Shown: positions 34,511-43,326 of the stretch, one piece after another
How the letters are laid out: every line of letters starts with the position of its first letter
Position numbering within the stretch: the stretch's first letter is position 1
From: an uncultured Bacilli bacterium
GTDB lineage: Bacteria; Bacillota_I; Bacilli_A; RF39; UBA660
Reading direction: 5' to 3'
Assembly (NCBI GenBank): GCA_947629025.1
Contig: CANRCC010000008.1
Coordinates: 1 to 56,511, forward strand
DNA: 56,511 nt
Program-made: the position numbers and the translations under genes
Notes under the pieces: model-generated
What the model saw: the letters and a program-made list of their open reading frames with translations, nothing else
What the model was told of the DNA's origin: nothing
The model's database searches: none

Positions 34511-35419
34511 ATGAAAGAAGAAATACTTGAATTTTATAGAAAAACAAGTTTATATACAGATTTGGGATTATATAGGGATTTTGCTATAAATTTACCTGAT
34601 GATATTATGCAGTTATGTATTCTTAATAGAAATCAACTAATTCATCCATTTGATCTTAAAGATGAGGAAGAAAGAAAAAATAAAAATAGTTTTTATGGGG
34701 ATATGACTAAAATTCCAGAAACTACTTTGATATTTGAAAATGATTTATTTCCAACTGCTATAGCTATACTATCAGAACTATTAAGAAGAGATCCAAATTA
34801 TTCTGTTGATAGGGATATATTAGATAAAGTACATGTATGTTGTAGAGAAACATCTATTTTACTGATAAGTATTTTAAAAGCAAAAGGAATACCTGCTAGA
34901 TGTCGTAGTGGTTTTACTCATTATATAAGTGAAATAGATGGTGCAGGAGATCATTGGATAGTCGAATTCTATGATAAAGAAGAAAAAAGGTGGAAATTAG
35001 TTGATCCAACTATGTGTTATAGTGAAGAAATATTAAAAGAATATGGTATTGATTTTAATTTAGTTGATATGCCAAAAGAAAAATTTATTTTTGGTGCACA
35101 AGCTTATCTTGGAATTAGAAATGGAAAATACAAAAGCAAAGATATTTATTGTTTTTCTAATCCTTATACATATGGTATTGAAGCTTCTATTAATGCATTA
35201 TTTTATGACTTCCATTGTTTAATGAATGATGAAATTATCTTTTTACAACATCCTAAATATTTACGTGATAAAGATTTTAAATTGACTGAAGAAGAATATA
35301 AAGAATTAGACAATCTTGCTACATTAATGCTTGAACCTAATGATAATTTTGATAAATTATTGACATTATGGAATAATAATCCAAAATTTAGAATAATGTC
35401 AGGTGGAATGAATGGATAA
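34511..35419 (+). CDS. Transglutaminase-like (papain-fold) protein
   Basis: 302 residues with a clear transglutaminase-core triad: Cys110/111 in VHVCCRETSILLISILKAKGIPAR, His148 in GAGDHWIVEFYD and Asp165 in WKLVDPTM. These domains act as peptidases, amidases or cross-linking enzymes; bacterial cytosolic versions are mostly uncharacterised. No signal peptide, so it acts inside the cell. The C-terminal 130 residues (YLGIRNGKYKSKDIYCFSN, then helices) are an accessory region I do not recognise. The start at 34511 is preferred over ATG 34505 because AAAGAGG is better spaced. Neighbours are an ART-like gene and a GNAT gene. Confidence 0.8.
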   Translation: MKEEILEFYRKTSLYTDLGLYRDFAINLPDDIMQLCILNRNQLIHPFDLKDEEERKNKNSFYGDMTKIPETTLIFENDLFPTAIAILSELLRRDPNYSVDRDILDKVHVCCRETSILLISILKAKGIPARCRSGFTHYISEIDGAGDHWIVEFYDKEEKRWKLVDPTMCYSEEILKEYGIDFNLVDMPKEKFIFGAQAYLGIRNGKYKSKDIYCFSNPYTYGIEASINALFYDFHCLMNDEIIFLQHPKYLRDKDFKLTEEEYKELDNLATLMLEPNDNFDKLLTLWNNNPKFRIMSGGMNG

Positions 35420-35487
35420 TTTTAAATTATAATAAGAAAATTACTAGTATCAATTTTCAATATTATGAAAGGAGATTAAAAATTTAT

Positions 35488-36024
35488 ATGGAATCAGAAT
35501 ATAATTTAACCTATGTAAAAATTAATAAAGATACCGTTGATATAGCCTTTGATATTCAAAAATCAATATGGCCAAAAGATCCAGACTATAATGATTTATA
35601 TGACAAAGCAATAAATCCATTAGATGATAATTGCTTTTTTCTAGTTTATTATAAAGAAAAATTAATAGGTATCACTGGTGTTGATGTTTTTAGAGAATAT
35701 CCAGATACAATATGGTTAGATTGGTTTGCTATATTACCAGAATTTAGAAAAATGGGATATGGTGAAAAAGTTTTACTTGATACGATAAATTATTGTAAAC
35801 ATTTAAAAAGGTATAAAAGTTTCAGAGTTGAAACGACATATTATAAAGATAGACCAGCTTTATTTTTATATGATAAAGTTATGCATTATAAAGAAAATTA
35901 TACCATAGAAAATACTAAAGATAATAAGACCCAAACGTTAATATATACGTATGTTTTAAATGGAAATTTAGAACTATGGAATAATAGATATTTAGGATTA
36001 AGAAAATATTATGATAATTTATAG
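35488..36024 (+). CDS. GNAT-family N-acetyltransferase
   Basis: 178 residues. The central part matches the GNAT fold: FFLVYYKEKLIGITGVDVF (beta strands), TIWLDWFAILPEFRKMGYGEKVLLDTI with the acetyl-CoA loop RKMGYG near residue 90, and a C-terminal FRVETTYYKDRPALFLYDKV. It would transfer an acetyl group from acetyl-CoA to an amine; substrate unknown. AAAGGAG lies 13 bases upstream of ATG 35488, rather far. It could be cotranscribed with the transglutaminase-like gene 68 bases upstream or have its own weak promoter. Confidence 0.85.
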   Translation: MESEYNLTYVKINKDTVDIAFDIQKSIWPKDPDYNDLYDKAINPLDDNCFFLVYYKEKLIGITGVDVFREYPDTIWLDWFAILPEFRKMGYGEKVLLDTINYCKHLKRYKSFRVETTYYKDRPALFLYDKVMHYKENYTIENTKDNKTQTLIYTYVLNGNLELWNNRYLGLRKYYDNL

Positions 36025-36078
36025 ATTGTTTAATTTTATAATATAGTAATTATAAATAATAAAGGTGTTGATATAAAA

Positions 36079-37467
36079 ATGAAAATACTGATAGCTGGTT
36101 TTGATGGAGATGACAATTCAGCAAAGATATTATTAGATAATATAAAACAGAAAAGTAATAAAGATATTTTGTATTTGGAAAATGATTTTGAAAAGAGTAG
36201 TGAACAAATACAACAAAAACTACAAAAAAATTATGATTATGTGTTGATTTTTGGGCAAAAACCAAACACAAATAATATATATTTAGAAAATAGTGCGACT
36301 TTAAAAGAAAAAACATTAGTAACTGATTTTTATTATGGTGTATTAAAAGAAAAATTAGAAAATAGTACTTATAAAGTTGTAAGTTCATGTGATGCGGGAA
36401 ATTATTTATGTAATAATGTATTTTTTAGTGCATTAATATATAAACAAGAAAAAAATTTAAAAACAAAAATTGCTTTTATACATATTCCAACTATTGAAAA
36501 TATTAATGATATAAAAAAATTGTCAAATACAATATTAGACTATATAAAAACATTAACAGATATTTTTAGTATAGCATTATTACAATTAAATCCAACAGAT
36601 TCCATGAAAGGTAATATGATAAAAGGTATTGAGTATTGTAAAAAAGCAAAAGAAATGGGAGCAGATATTGCAGTGTTTCCAGAAATGTGGAATAACGGAT
36701 ACGAAATGCTATTTGAAGGAGATTTAAAAGATCAAAAAAATATATCAAAAGAAAAAATAAAAAAATGGAATAACAAAGCAATAACTAATAATGATGATTT
36801 TATTAAAAACTATATTAATTTGGCAAAACAAATCAATATGGCAATAGCAATTACCTATTTAGAAAAAACAAAAGACAAACCTAAAAATACAGTTATTATA
36901 ATTGATAAAAATGGAAATATTGTATTAAAGTATTCAAAAGTACATACAGTTGATTTTAAAATGGAAGCCTATATTAAGCCAGGTACTGAATTTAAAACCT
37001 GTGAGTTAGATTATGGAAATGGAAAAGTAAAATTAGGTACAATGATTTGCTTTGATAGAGATTTTCCAGAAAGTGCAAGAATTTTAATGTTACAAGGAAG
37101 TGAAATTATTCTTGTTGCAAATGCATGTTATATGTCGAAAATAAGACTTGAACAATTAAAAGTAAGGGCATATGAAAATATGTTAGGTATTGTAACAGTA
37201 AATTATGCAAATCATGGAGGTAAATCTTCTGCATATAGCCCAATAGTAAGAAATATAAATAAACATGATTTAGATAATGAATTATTAGTAATGAATGATA
37301 AAGAAGATATTAAAATTGTACAATTCAATATGAGTGAAATTAGAGAATATAGAAGTAGAGAAACATTAGCAGATGCGTATAGAAAACCATATGCATATAG
37401 AAAATTAATTGAAAATACTGTGCAAAATCCTTTTATAAGAAAAGATGCAAGAAGAAATAAAACTTAA
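36079..37467 (+). CDS. Fusion of pyroglutamyl peptidase I-like and carbon-nitrogen hydrolase (nitrilase) domains
   Basis: 462 residues, two enzymes in one chain. Residues 1-160 follow peptidase C15: MKILIAGFDG opening, Glu70 in NIYLENSA, nucleophile Cys111 in CDAGNYLCNNVFF and His135 in IAFIHIP. The Cys-His distance (24) equals that of known PCP-I; the Glu-Cys distance is shorter. Residues about 165-440 are a nitrilase domain with Glu202 (FPEMWNNGY), Lys287 (YSKVH) and Cys324 (GTMICFDRDFPESAR). Both triads are intact. It might release pyroglutamate or other N-terminal amides and then hydrolyse an amide. Substrate unknown. ATG 36079 follows AAAGGTG. Cytosolic. Confidence 0.75.
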   Translation: MKILIAGFDGDDNSAKILLDNIKQKSNKDILYLENDFEKSSEQIQQKLQKNYDYVLIFGQKPNTNNIYLENSATLKEKTLVTDFYYGVLKEKLENSTYKVVSSCDAGNYLCNNVFFSALIYKQEKNLKTKIAFIHIPTIENINDIKKLSNTILDYIKTLTDIFSIALLQLNPTDSMKGNMIKGIEYCKKAKEMGADIAVFPEMWNNGYEMLFEGDLKDQKNISKEKIKKWNNKAITNNDDFIKNYINLAKQINMAIAITYLEKTKDKPKNTVIIIDKNGNIVLKYSKVHTVDFKMEAYIKPGTEFKTCELDYGNGKVKLGTMICFDRDFPESARILMLQGSEIILVANACYMSKIRLEQLKVRAYENMLGIVTVNYANHGGKSSAYSPIVRNINKHDLDNELLVMNDKEDIKIVQFNMSEIREYRSRETLADAYRKPYAYRKLIENTVQNPFIRKDARRNKT

Positions 37468-37511
37468 ATTCTATATTAGTTAATTATTTTATAAAATTTA
37501 TGTTATAATAA

Positions 37512-37928
37512 TGTGAAATTGTTGGAGGAGTTGCTTGTACAGGTTATGGTATTAAAAAAATTCATGATAGATTATGTGCATTTAAAAATATAAATAGTGA
37601 ACTTGGTGAAAATGCTATACCAAAAAGTTATGATAGAGAAAAAGAGGAAAATTTTGAAAAAATAAAAAATAAAACTATAAATAATGCTTGCGCTATTAGA
37701 ATTCAATTAGATAAAGAAATGCAATATTTAAAAAGTTTAGATAATAACCAAAAAAATAATGAAGAAAATTGCAAAACTACTAATGTTGAAAGTAAATCAG
37801 TTAAAGAAATAAAAAAATATGATTCAGAAGAATATAAAGAGGAATCTGATGAAGTTATGCAAATGCAACCTTTAAATGAAGAAAGTGAAGTAATATTAAA
37901 GAAAACATTAACTAATAAAAGTAATTAA
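37512..37928 (+). pseudogene. Decayed or N-terminally truncated gene
   Basis: An open frame from 37512 to the TAA at 37926-37928 codes for plausible protein: IVGGVACTGYGIKKIHDR and LCAFKNINSELGENAIPKSYDR early, then a polar Lys/Glu/Asn-rich tail ending KKTLTNKSN. The only ATG is at 37719, two thirds through, while the protein-like sequence starts at least 200 bases earlier directly behind a promoter (TGTTATAAT 37501-37509) and GGAGGAG. The frame lacks any ATG, GTG or TTG start there; the nearest ATG (37546) is in another frame. The front of an older gene has probably been lost, or a rare start is used. No family recognised. Confidence 0.5.
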
Positions 37929-37951
37929 ATACAATTTTATTTAAATATAAT

Positions 37952-37980
37952 TTGACAAATAATTATTAGTGTGATATTAT
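37952..37980 (+). promoter_or_regulatory. Promoter of the 38014 gene
   Basis: Consensus TTGACA (37952-37957), a 17-base spacer and TATTAT (37975-37980). It rules out the ATG at 37981 as start, because that would lie at the transcription start. Confidence 0.8.
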
Positions 37981-38013
37981 ATGACACGTTATTTAAGAAG
38001 AGGGGGATTTTAT

Positions 38014-39915
38014 ATGAATATTGAAAAAAATCATTCAACTTTCATAAGGGATTTATTAATAAAAGTAGTATTAATAGTTTTATTTGTATTTTTACTTACA
38101 TTTTTATTCCCTATGCCTAATTTAAAAACATTTTATGATGCAGTATTTAACAATAATGTTCAAACAATGAAAGAAGCTGCAGAAGATTGGTTCACAAAAG
38201 ATAGAATGCCATCTGAAGTAGGTAAAGAAGAAACTTTAACACTTCAAGAAATGCTTGATAAAAAATTAATATTACCATTCTTAGATAAAGATGGTAAACA
38301 ATGTGATACTGAAAAGTCATATGTAACTGTAAGAAAAGAAGAAAAAGAATATATACTTAAGGTATATTTATCATGTAATGGCAAATCAGATTATATAATA
38401 GAACCAATAGGATGTTATAATTTCTGTCCAGATGGATCATGTAGTCAGCCTTTAGTTGAAACAGATAATAAAACAGGTGAGGTAGTAGTTAATGTACCAT
38501 CTAATAATAAAAAACCAGGTAATAAACCAGTTATAACTACTGATGATAATGGTGATAAGTATAAATTACAATATTTATACACTAGAAAATTAGAAAATGG
38601 TAAATGGACTACTGGAGAATGGCAAAATTCAAAAGAAAAGGAATCTGACATAATTAAACTTGTAGATAAGAGAACTCAATATACTGGACAAAAAAAGGTT
38701 GAAAAGGGTAAAACATTATACAAACATGAAAAACATGCATTTAAAGATAAATGGACTTATGATACAGGATGGTTAGATGAGGTTAAAACTTTAACTGAAA
38801 ACGTTAAGTTATATGCTAAGAGAACTTTATATCATGGACAAAAGAAAATAACTACAAAAACTACAAAGTATAAACATATAAAATATGGATATAAGGATAA
38901 TTGGACAACATTAGACTGGTCAACAACAAAAAGAAATACATCTGATACTGTTGTATTAGTTGATACAAGATATACTGTTAGAAAGACTATTAATAAAAAA
39001 GAAGGATCTTGGAGTGCATGGAAAAATGATGATACATGGAGAACATCAAAACCAGCTGATACATCAACAAAACAATGGAAAGGTCCTTATGATACACAAA
39101 CTAACACTTCTTGGAAAGTTATATATAATTCATATTCTTCAAGAACAGTATTAGGTACTTATGTAGGAGATAGATGGAATGAATTATTATATTCACAAAT
39201 GGAAGATTGTACAAGTGCTTGTGGTGGAAAATCTAAAATAAGAATATATTATTATAGAGTTCATCAAAAACAAGTAAGTTATAAATATAAATATCAATAT
39301 AGAACTTATTCTGAAACTACTAAAACATCAACAGATGAAAAAGTAGTATCAGGTAGTGAAAAAGATAAATATGTTAAAGATGGTTATACTGTTGTTAAAA
39401 CAGAATATAAATATAAGATAAACAATAGAGAAAAATATATAGAAGATACTGTATGGACTGATTCAAAAACACCACCAGCAGGATATGAATATGCTAAAGA
39501 AGCAAGTGAAACAACTGTTATTAAGTATGAAAACTTAGGTGTTTGGGTAAAAAGCAAGTCTAAATTAGGAGAATATACTTATAATGTTACAACAAGAGTT
39601 CAATATAAATATAGATATAATAATCCACAAGAATATATAGAAGATACAGTATGGACTGAATCAATTACTCCGCCAAAAGGTTATACATATACTGGTGAAA
39701 CTAAAACAAGTACAAGTTCATCATATGTTGACCTAGGTAAATGGGTAAATAGTAAAGAAGAATTAGGAGAATATACTCATAATATCGAAAAGAGAACACA
39801 ATATAAGTATAAATATTATACAAGTACATCAACATCTGAAAGTAGATGGTTCGATAGTGACCCAGGAGGAGATTGGGTATATGCTAACCAAACAAGAAAA
39901 ATTAAGATAAACTAA
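38014..39915 (+). CDS. Large membrane-anchored surface protein with pilin-like domain and Trp/Tyr-rich repeats (family member 2)
   Basis: 633 residues. A membrane anchor (about 12-32, LLIKVVLIVLFVFLLTFLF) is followed by the same domain type as in the proteins at 21450 and 54569 (MKEAAEDWF, LTLQEMLDK, SYVTVRKEEKEYILKVYLSC). The rest, from about residue 180, is repetitive: early units with LENGKWTTGEWQ and KDKWTYDTGW, then at least three copies of KYKYKY...EYIEDTVWTxSxTPPxGYxY and LGxWVxSKxxLGEYTxN near the C-terminus. It is probably an extracellular adhesin or scaffold. ATG 38014 follows AGGGGG. No LPxTG motif, so it is held by the N-terminal helix. Confidence 0.7.
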   Translation: MNIEKNHSTFIRDLLIKVVLIVLFVFLLTFLFPMPNLKTFYDAVFNNNVQTMKEAAEDWFTKDRMPSEVGKEETLTLQEMLDKKLILPFLDKDGKQCDTEKSYVTVRKEEKEYILKVYLSCNGKSDYIIEPIGCYNFCPDGSCSQPLVETDNKTGEVVVNVPSNNKKPGNKPVITTDDNGDKYKLQYLYTRKLENGKWTTGEWQNSKEKESDIIKLVDKRTQYTGQKKVEKGKTLYKHEKHAFKDKWTYDTGWLDEVKTLTENVKLYAKRTLYHGQKKITTKTTKYKHIKYGYKDNWTTLDWSTTKRNTSDTVVLVDTRYTVRKTINKKEGSWSAWKNDDTWRTSKPADTSTKQWKGPYDTQTNTSWKVIYNSYSSRTVLGTYVGDRWNELLYSQMEDCTSACGGKSKIRIYYYRVHQKQVSYKYKYQYRTYSETTKTSTDEKVVSGSEKDKYVKDGYTVVKTEYKYKINNREKYIEDTVWTDSKTPPAGYEYAKEASETTVIKYENLGVWVKSKSKLGEYTYNVTTRVQYKYRYNNPQEYIEDTVWTESITPPKGYTYTGETKTSTSSSYVDLGKWVNSKEELGEYTHNIEKRTQYKYKYYTSTSTSESRWFDSDPGGDWVYANQTRKIKIN

Positions 39916-39980
39916 TTTTAGTTTATCTTTTTTAGTGGTATAATTTATATAAATGGTTAAAGATATTATGGAGGTATATT

Positions 39981-42149
39981 ATGGTAGTTAGTGTTTTAGT
40001 AGAAATAAAATTTAAACAAATAGAAAAAACATTTGATTATTTAGTCCCAGTAATATTACAAGACCAAATTAAATTAGGTAAAAGAGTATTAGTACCATTT
40101 GGAAATCAAAAATTAGAAGGATTTATTATAGATATAAAAAATGATAGTAATTATAATTTAAAAGAAATAATTAAAATTATTGATAAAGAATCTATATTAA
40201 ATGAAGAATTATTAAAATTAGGAAAAGAAATATCAAAAGAAAATTTATGTAATCTAATATCTATATATCAAGCAATGCTTCCAAAAGCATATAAAGCATC
40301 AATTAAGACAAATATTAAAGAAAAATATATTTCTTATATTACACTTACAAATATACAAGAAGCAGAGTTATTTCTAATAAATAGTAGAGCAGAAAAACAA
40401 AAAGAAGTTATAAATGATTTATTACAAGAAAATGAATTATTAAAGAAAAATTATAATTCAAATATAGTAAAGATTCTTATTGATAAGGGATTAGTAAAAG
40501 AAATAAAAAAGGAAGTATATAGATTAAATAATTATGAAGAAGAAAAAAAACTAAATAAGCTTAATGAATATCAATTAACTGCATTTAATCAAATAAAAAA
40601 TTCAGATAAAGATGTAATTTTATTAAATGGTATTACAGGTTCAGGTAAAACAGAAATTTATATGCATTTAATAGATGATGTTATAAAAAATAATAAAGAA
40701 GCAATTATGTTAGTTCCTGAAATAAGTTTAACACCTCAAATAATAGATAGATTTAAAAGTCACTTTTCAAGTAATATAGCAATACTTCATAGTGGATTAT
40801 CAGATGGAGAAAGATATGATGAATATAGAAAAATTCTAAGAAAAGAAGTATCTATTGTAGTAGGTGCAAGAAGTGCTATATTTGCGCCATTTACAAATAT
40901 AGGAATTATTATAATAGATGAAGAACATTCATCAACATATAAACAAGATCATAATCCAAGATATAATGCAATAGATGTTGCTATGTTAAGAGGAAAATAT
41001 CATAATGCAAAAGTATTACTAGCAAGTGCTACACCATCAATTGAATCATATGCAAGAGCAGAAAAAGGATACTATGAACTTGTTAAATTAAATAAAAGAG
41101 CAAATGATGCTAAATTACCATTAGTTAAAGTAATAGATATGAAAGATGAGATAAAATCAGGTAATAGTATTTTTTCAAAAGAATTATTAACTAGTATAGA
41201 AGATAGATTAAATAAAAAAGAACAAGTAATGTTGCTTTTAAATAAAAGAGGATATTCTAATTATTTAATGTGTAATAATTGTGGTGAAGTATTAAAGTGT
41301 CCAAATTGTGATATAACACTTACTTATCATAAAACTAGTGATATAAATAGATGTCATTATTGTGGATATGCAGATAAAAAACAAGAAAAATGTCCAAAGT
41401 GTAAGGTAGGAACTTTAAGATCCTTTGGAGTAGGAACAGAAAAAATAGAAGAAAAGATTCAAAAGATATTTAAAGATGCAAAAATACTTAGAATGGATAT
41501 AGATACTACAAGTAAAAAAGGTTCACATGAGAAAATAATAAATGATTTTATAAATCATAAGGCAGATATACTTATAGGAACACAAATGATATCAAAAGGA
41601 CTTGATTTTCCATCTGTTACATTAGTTGGTATAATAAATGCAGATACTATATTAAATCTTCCAGATTTTAGAGCACTTGAGAAAACTTATCAATTAATTA
41701 GTCAAACATCTGGTAGAGCTGGGAGAAGCAAAAAGGAAGGCAAAGTTATAATACAAACATTTAATCCAGATAATTATAGTATTAGATATGCAAAAAATCA
41801 TGACTATGTAGGATTTTATAAAGAGGAATTAAAAATAAGAAAAAATTTAAAATATCCACCATATTTCTTTTTAACTTTAGTAAAAATAAGTGGGAAAAAT
41901 TTTGATATAACTAGTCAAGAATCAAAGAAAATAGGAAATTATATTAGGAAAAATAAATCTATTGATATGATTGTACTTGGTCCATCAGTAAGTTTTATAT
42001 CTAAGATAAATAATATATATTATTTTCAGATAATAATTAAATATAGAGATAAAGATAAATGTAAAAGTTTACTAAATGATTTAATTTCTATTACTCAAGA
42101 TAATAAAAAAATAAACATAGATGTAGATGTTAATCCAATAAGTTTATAA
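39981..42149 (+). CDS. priA: Primosomal protein N' (PriA helicase)
   Basis: Restarts replication at stalled forks. 722 residues: N-terminal 3'-DNA-binding domain (LVEIKFKQIEKTFDYLVP), Walker A GITGSGKTEIYMH near residue 220, Walker B/DEEH IIIDEEHSSTYKQ near 313, and a zinc-binding insert with eight cysteines (CNNCGEVLKCPNCD, CHYCGYADKKQEKCPKC). The helicase C-terminal motifs follow (LIGTQMISKGLDFP, QTSGRAGRSKKEGKV). GGAGG precedes ATG 39981. The gene is somewhat shorter than typical (about 730-800 residues), mostly in the N-terminal wing region. It is followed by the rpsB promoter region. Confidence 0.95.
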   Translation: MVVSVLVEIKFKQIEKTFDYLVPVILQDQIKLGKRVLVPFGNQKLEGFIIDIKNDSNYNLKEIIKIIDKESILNEELLKLGKEISKENLCNLISIYQAMLPKAYKASIKTNIKEKYISYITLTNIQEAELFLINSRAEKQKEVINDLLQENELLKKNYNSNIVKILIDKGLVKEIKKEVYRLNNYEEEKKLNKLNEYQLTAFNQIKNSDKDVILLNGITGSGKTEIYMHLIDDVIKNNKEAIMLVPEISLTPQIIDRFKSHFSSNIAILHSGLSDGERYDEYRKILRKEVSIVVGARSAIFAPFTNIGIIIIDEEHSSTYKQDHNPRYNAIDVAMLRGKYHNAKVLLASATPSIESYARAEKGYYELVKLNKRANDAKLPLVKVIDMKDEIKSGNSIFSKELLTSIEDRLNKKEQVMLLLNKRGYSNYLMCNNCGEVLKCPNCDITLTYHKTSDINRCHYCGYADKKQEKCPKCKVGTLRSFGVGTEKIEEKIQKIFKDAKILRMDIDTTSKKGSHEKIINDFINHKADILIGTQMISKGLDFPSVTLVGIINADTILNLPDFRALEKTYQLISQTSGRAGRSKKEGKVIIQTFNPDNYSIRYAKNHDYVGFYKEELKIRKNLKYPPYFFLTLVKISGKNFDITSQESKKIGNYIRKNKSIDMIVLGPSVSFISKINNIYYFQIIIKYRDKDKCKSLLNDLISITQDNKKINIDVDVNPISL

Positions 42150-42198
42150 AAATATACATTATTATTAAAAAAATCTATATAATATAAGGGAAAAGCCA

Positions 42199-42332
42199 TT
42201 TACTTTAAAAAATCAATATGATATAATATTTTTGGCTTTGAAAAAACACAAGTATTGATTTACAAACCTAGTGCCTTATGGTGGGGAGTAAAGAAGAGAT
42301 ACTTGGAAGAAAAACAAAAGGAGGAATGAAAT
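42199..42332 (+). promoter_or_regulatory. rpsB promoter and ~100-base leader
   Basis: TTTACT (42199-42204), a 17-base spacer and an extended -10 TGATATAAT ending at 42227. The leader to the rpsB start (AAAGGAGG at 42320) is about 100 bases, with runs such as CCTTATGGTGGGGAG that could fold into a regulatory structure; autogenous control by S2 is known in other bacteria, but nothing here proves it. AAAGCCA/TGGCTTT flank the promoter region. Confidence 0.65.
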
Positions 42333-43301
42333 ATGTCAGTAGTTTCAATGGGATATTTATTAGAAGCTGGTGTTCATTTTGGTCATCAAACAAAAAGATG
42401 GAATCCAAAAATGAAAGAGTATATTTTTACATCAAGAGAGGGAATATATATAATTGATTTACAAAAAACAGTAAAGAAATTAGAAGAAGCATATGCAGCA
42501 TTAAAAGAAATTGCCGCAAATGGTGGAAAGGTTATATTTGTTGGTACAAAAAAACAAGCTCAAGAAGCATCTATGGAAGAAGCAGTAAGATCAGATAGTT
42601 ATTATGTTACTGAAAGATGGTTAGGTGGAACATTAACTAACTTTAAAACAATAAGAAGAAGAATTAATTATTTAGATCAAATTGAAAAAATGGAAGCAAA
42701 TGGTACATTTGATGTATTACCTAAAAAAGAAGTTATCAAGATAAAAAAAGAATATGATAAATTAAATTCTTATTTCTGTGGAATAAGAAATATGAAAAAA
42801 ATTCCAGATGCAATGATTATAGTTGATCCTAAAAAGGAATATATCGCAATTAAAGAAGCTAAAAAACTTGGAATACCTGTATTTGGTATAGTTGATACAA
42901 ATTGTGATCCAGATTTAGTTGATTATGTAATACCTGCAAATGATGATGCAGTTAGAGCAGTTAAAATAATATTAGGTGTACTAGCAAATGCAATAAATGA
43001 ATCATCAGATAGAGAAATAGTTGATTTTCTAACTGATGAAGATAAAGTAAAAAATACAAGCACTAATAAAGAAACTAAAAAAGAAGCAAATAAAACTGAA
43101 AAAGCTAAAGAAGAAGTAAAAGAAACTAAAGTATCTAAAAAGAAAGAAACTGTTAAAGAAGATAAAAAAGAACAAATCAAAGCCGATGAAGATTTATCTA
43201 AAAAAACAGTAGTAGAATTAAAAGAATTAGCAAAAGCTAAAGGAATCGAAGGATACAGTAAATTAAAGAAAAATGAGCTTTTAGAAGCTTTAAATAAATA
43301 A
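42333..43301 (+). CDS. rpsB: 30S ribosomal protein S2 with C-terminal SAP/Rho-N-like extension
   Basis: Residues 1-225 are a normal S2: [32 protein letters not shown]-type segment, and [12 protein letters not shown] Lys/Glu-rich linker of about 60 residues follows, then a 35-residue module [19 protein letters not shown] / [15 protein letters not shown]. This has the pattern of a SAP, HeH or Rho-N-terminal domain (two helices with a KGYSKLKKxEL turn), known for nucleic-acid binding and occasionally fused to ribosomal proteins in Bacilli and mollicutes. Total 322 residues versus about 240 usual. It is cotranscribed with tsf, 25 bases downstream. Confidence 0.93.
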   Translation: MSVVSMGYLLEAGVHFGHQTKRWNPKMKEYIFTSREGIYIIDLQKTVKKLEEAYAALKEIAANGGKVIFVGTKKQAQEASMEEAVRSDSYYVTERWLGGTLTNFKTIRRRINYLDQIEKMEANGTFDVLPKKEVIKIKKEYDKLNSYFCGIRNMKKIPDAMIIVDPKKEYIAIKEAKKLGIPVFGIVDTNCDPDLVDYVIPANDDAVRAVKIILGVLANAINESSDREIVDFLTDEDKVKNTSTNKETKKEANKTEKAKEEVKETKVSKKKETVKEDKKEQIKADEDLSKKTVVELKELAKAKGIEGYSKLKKNELLEALNK

Positions 43302-43326
43302 TAAAAGAGTCTAAAAGGAGGATATT

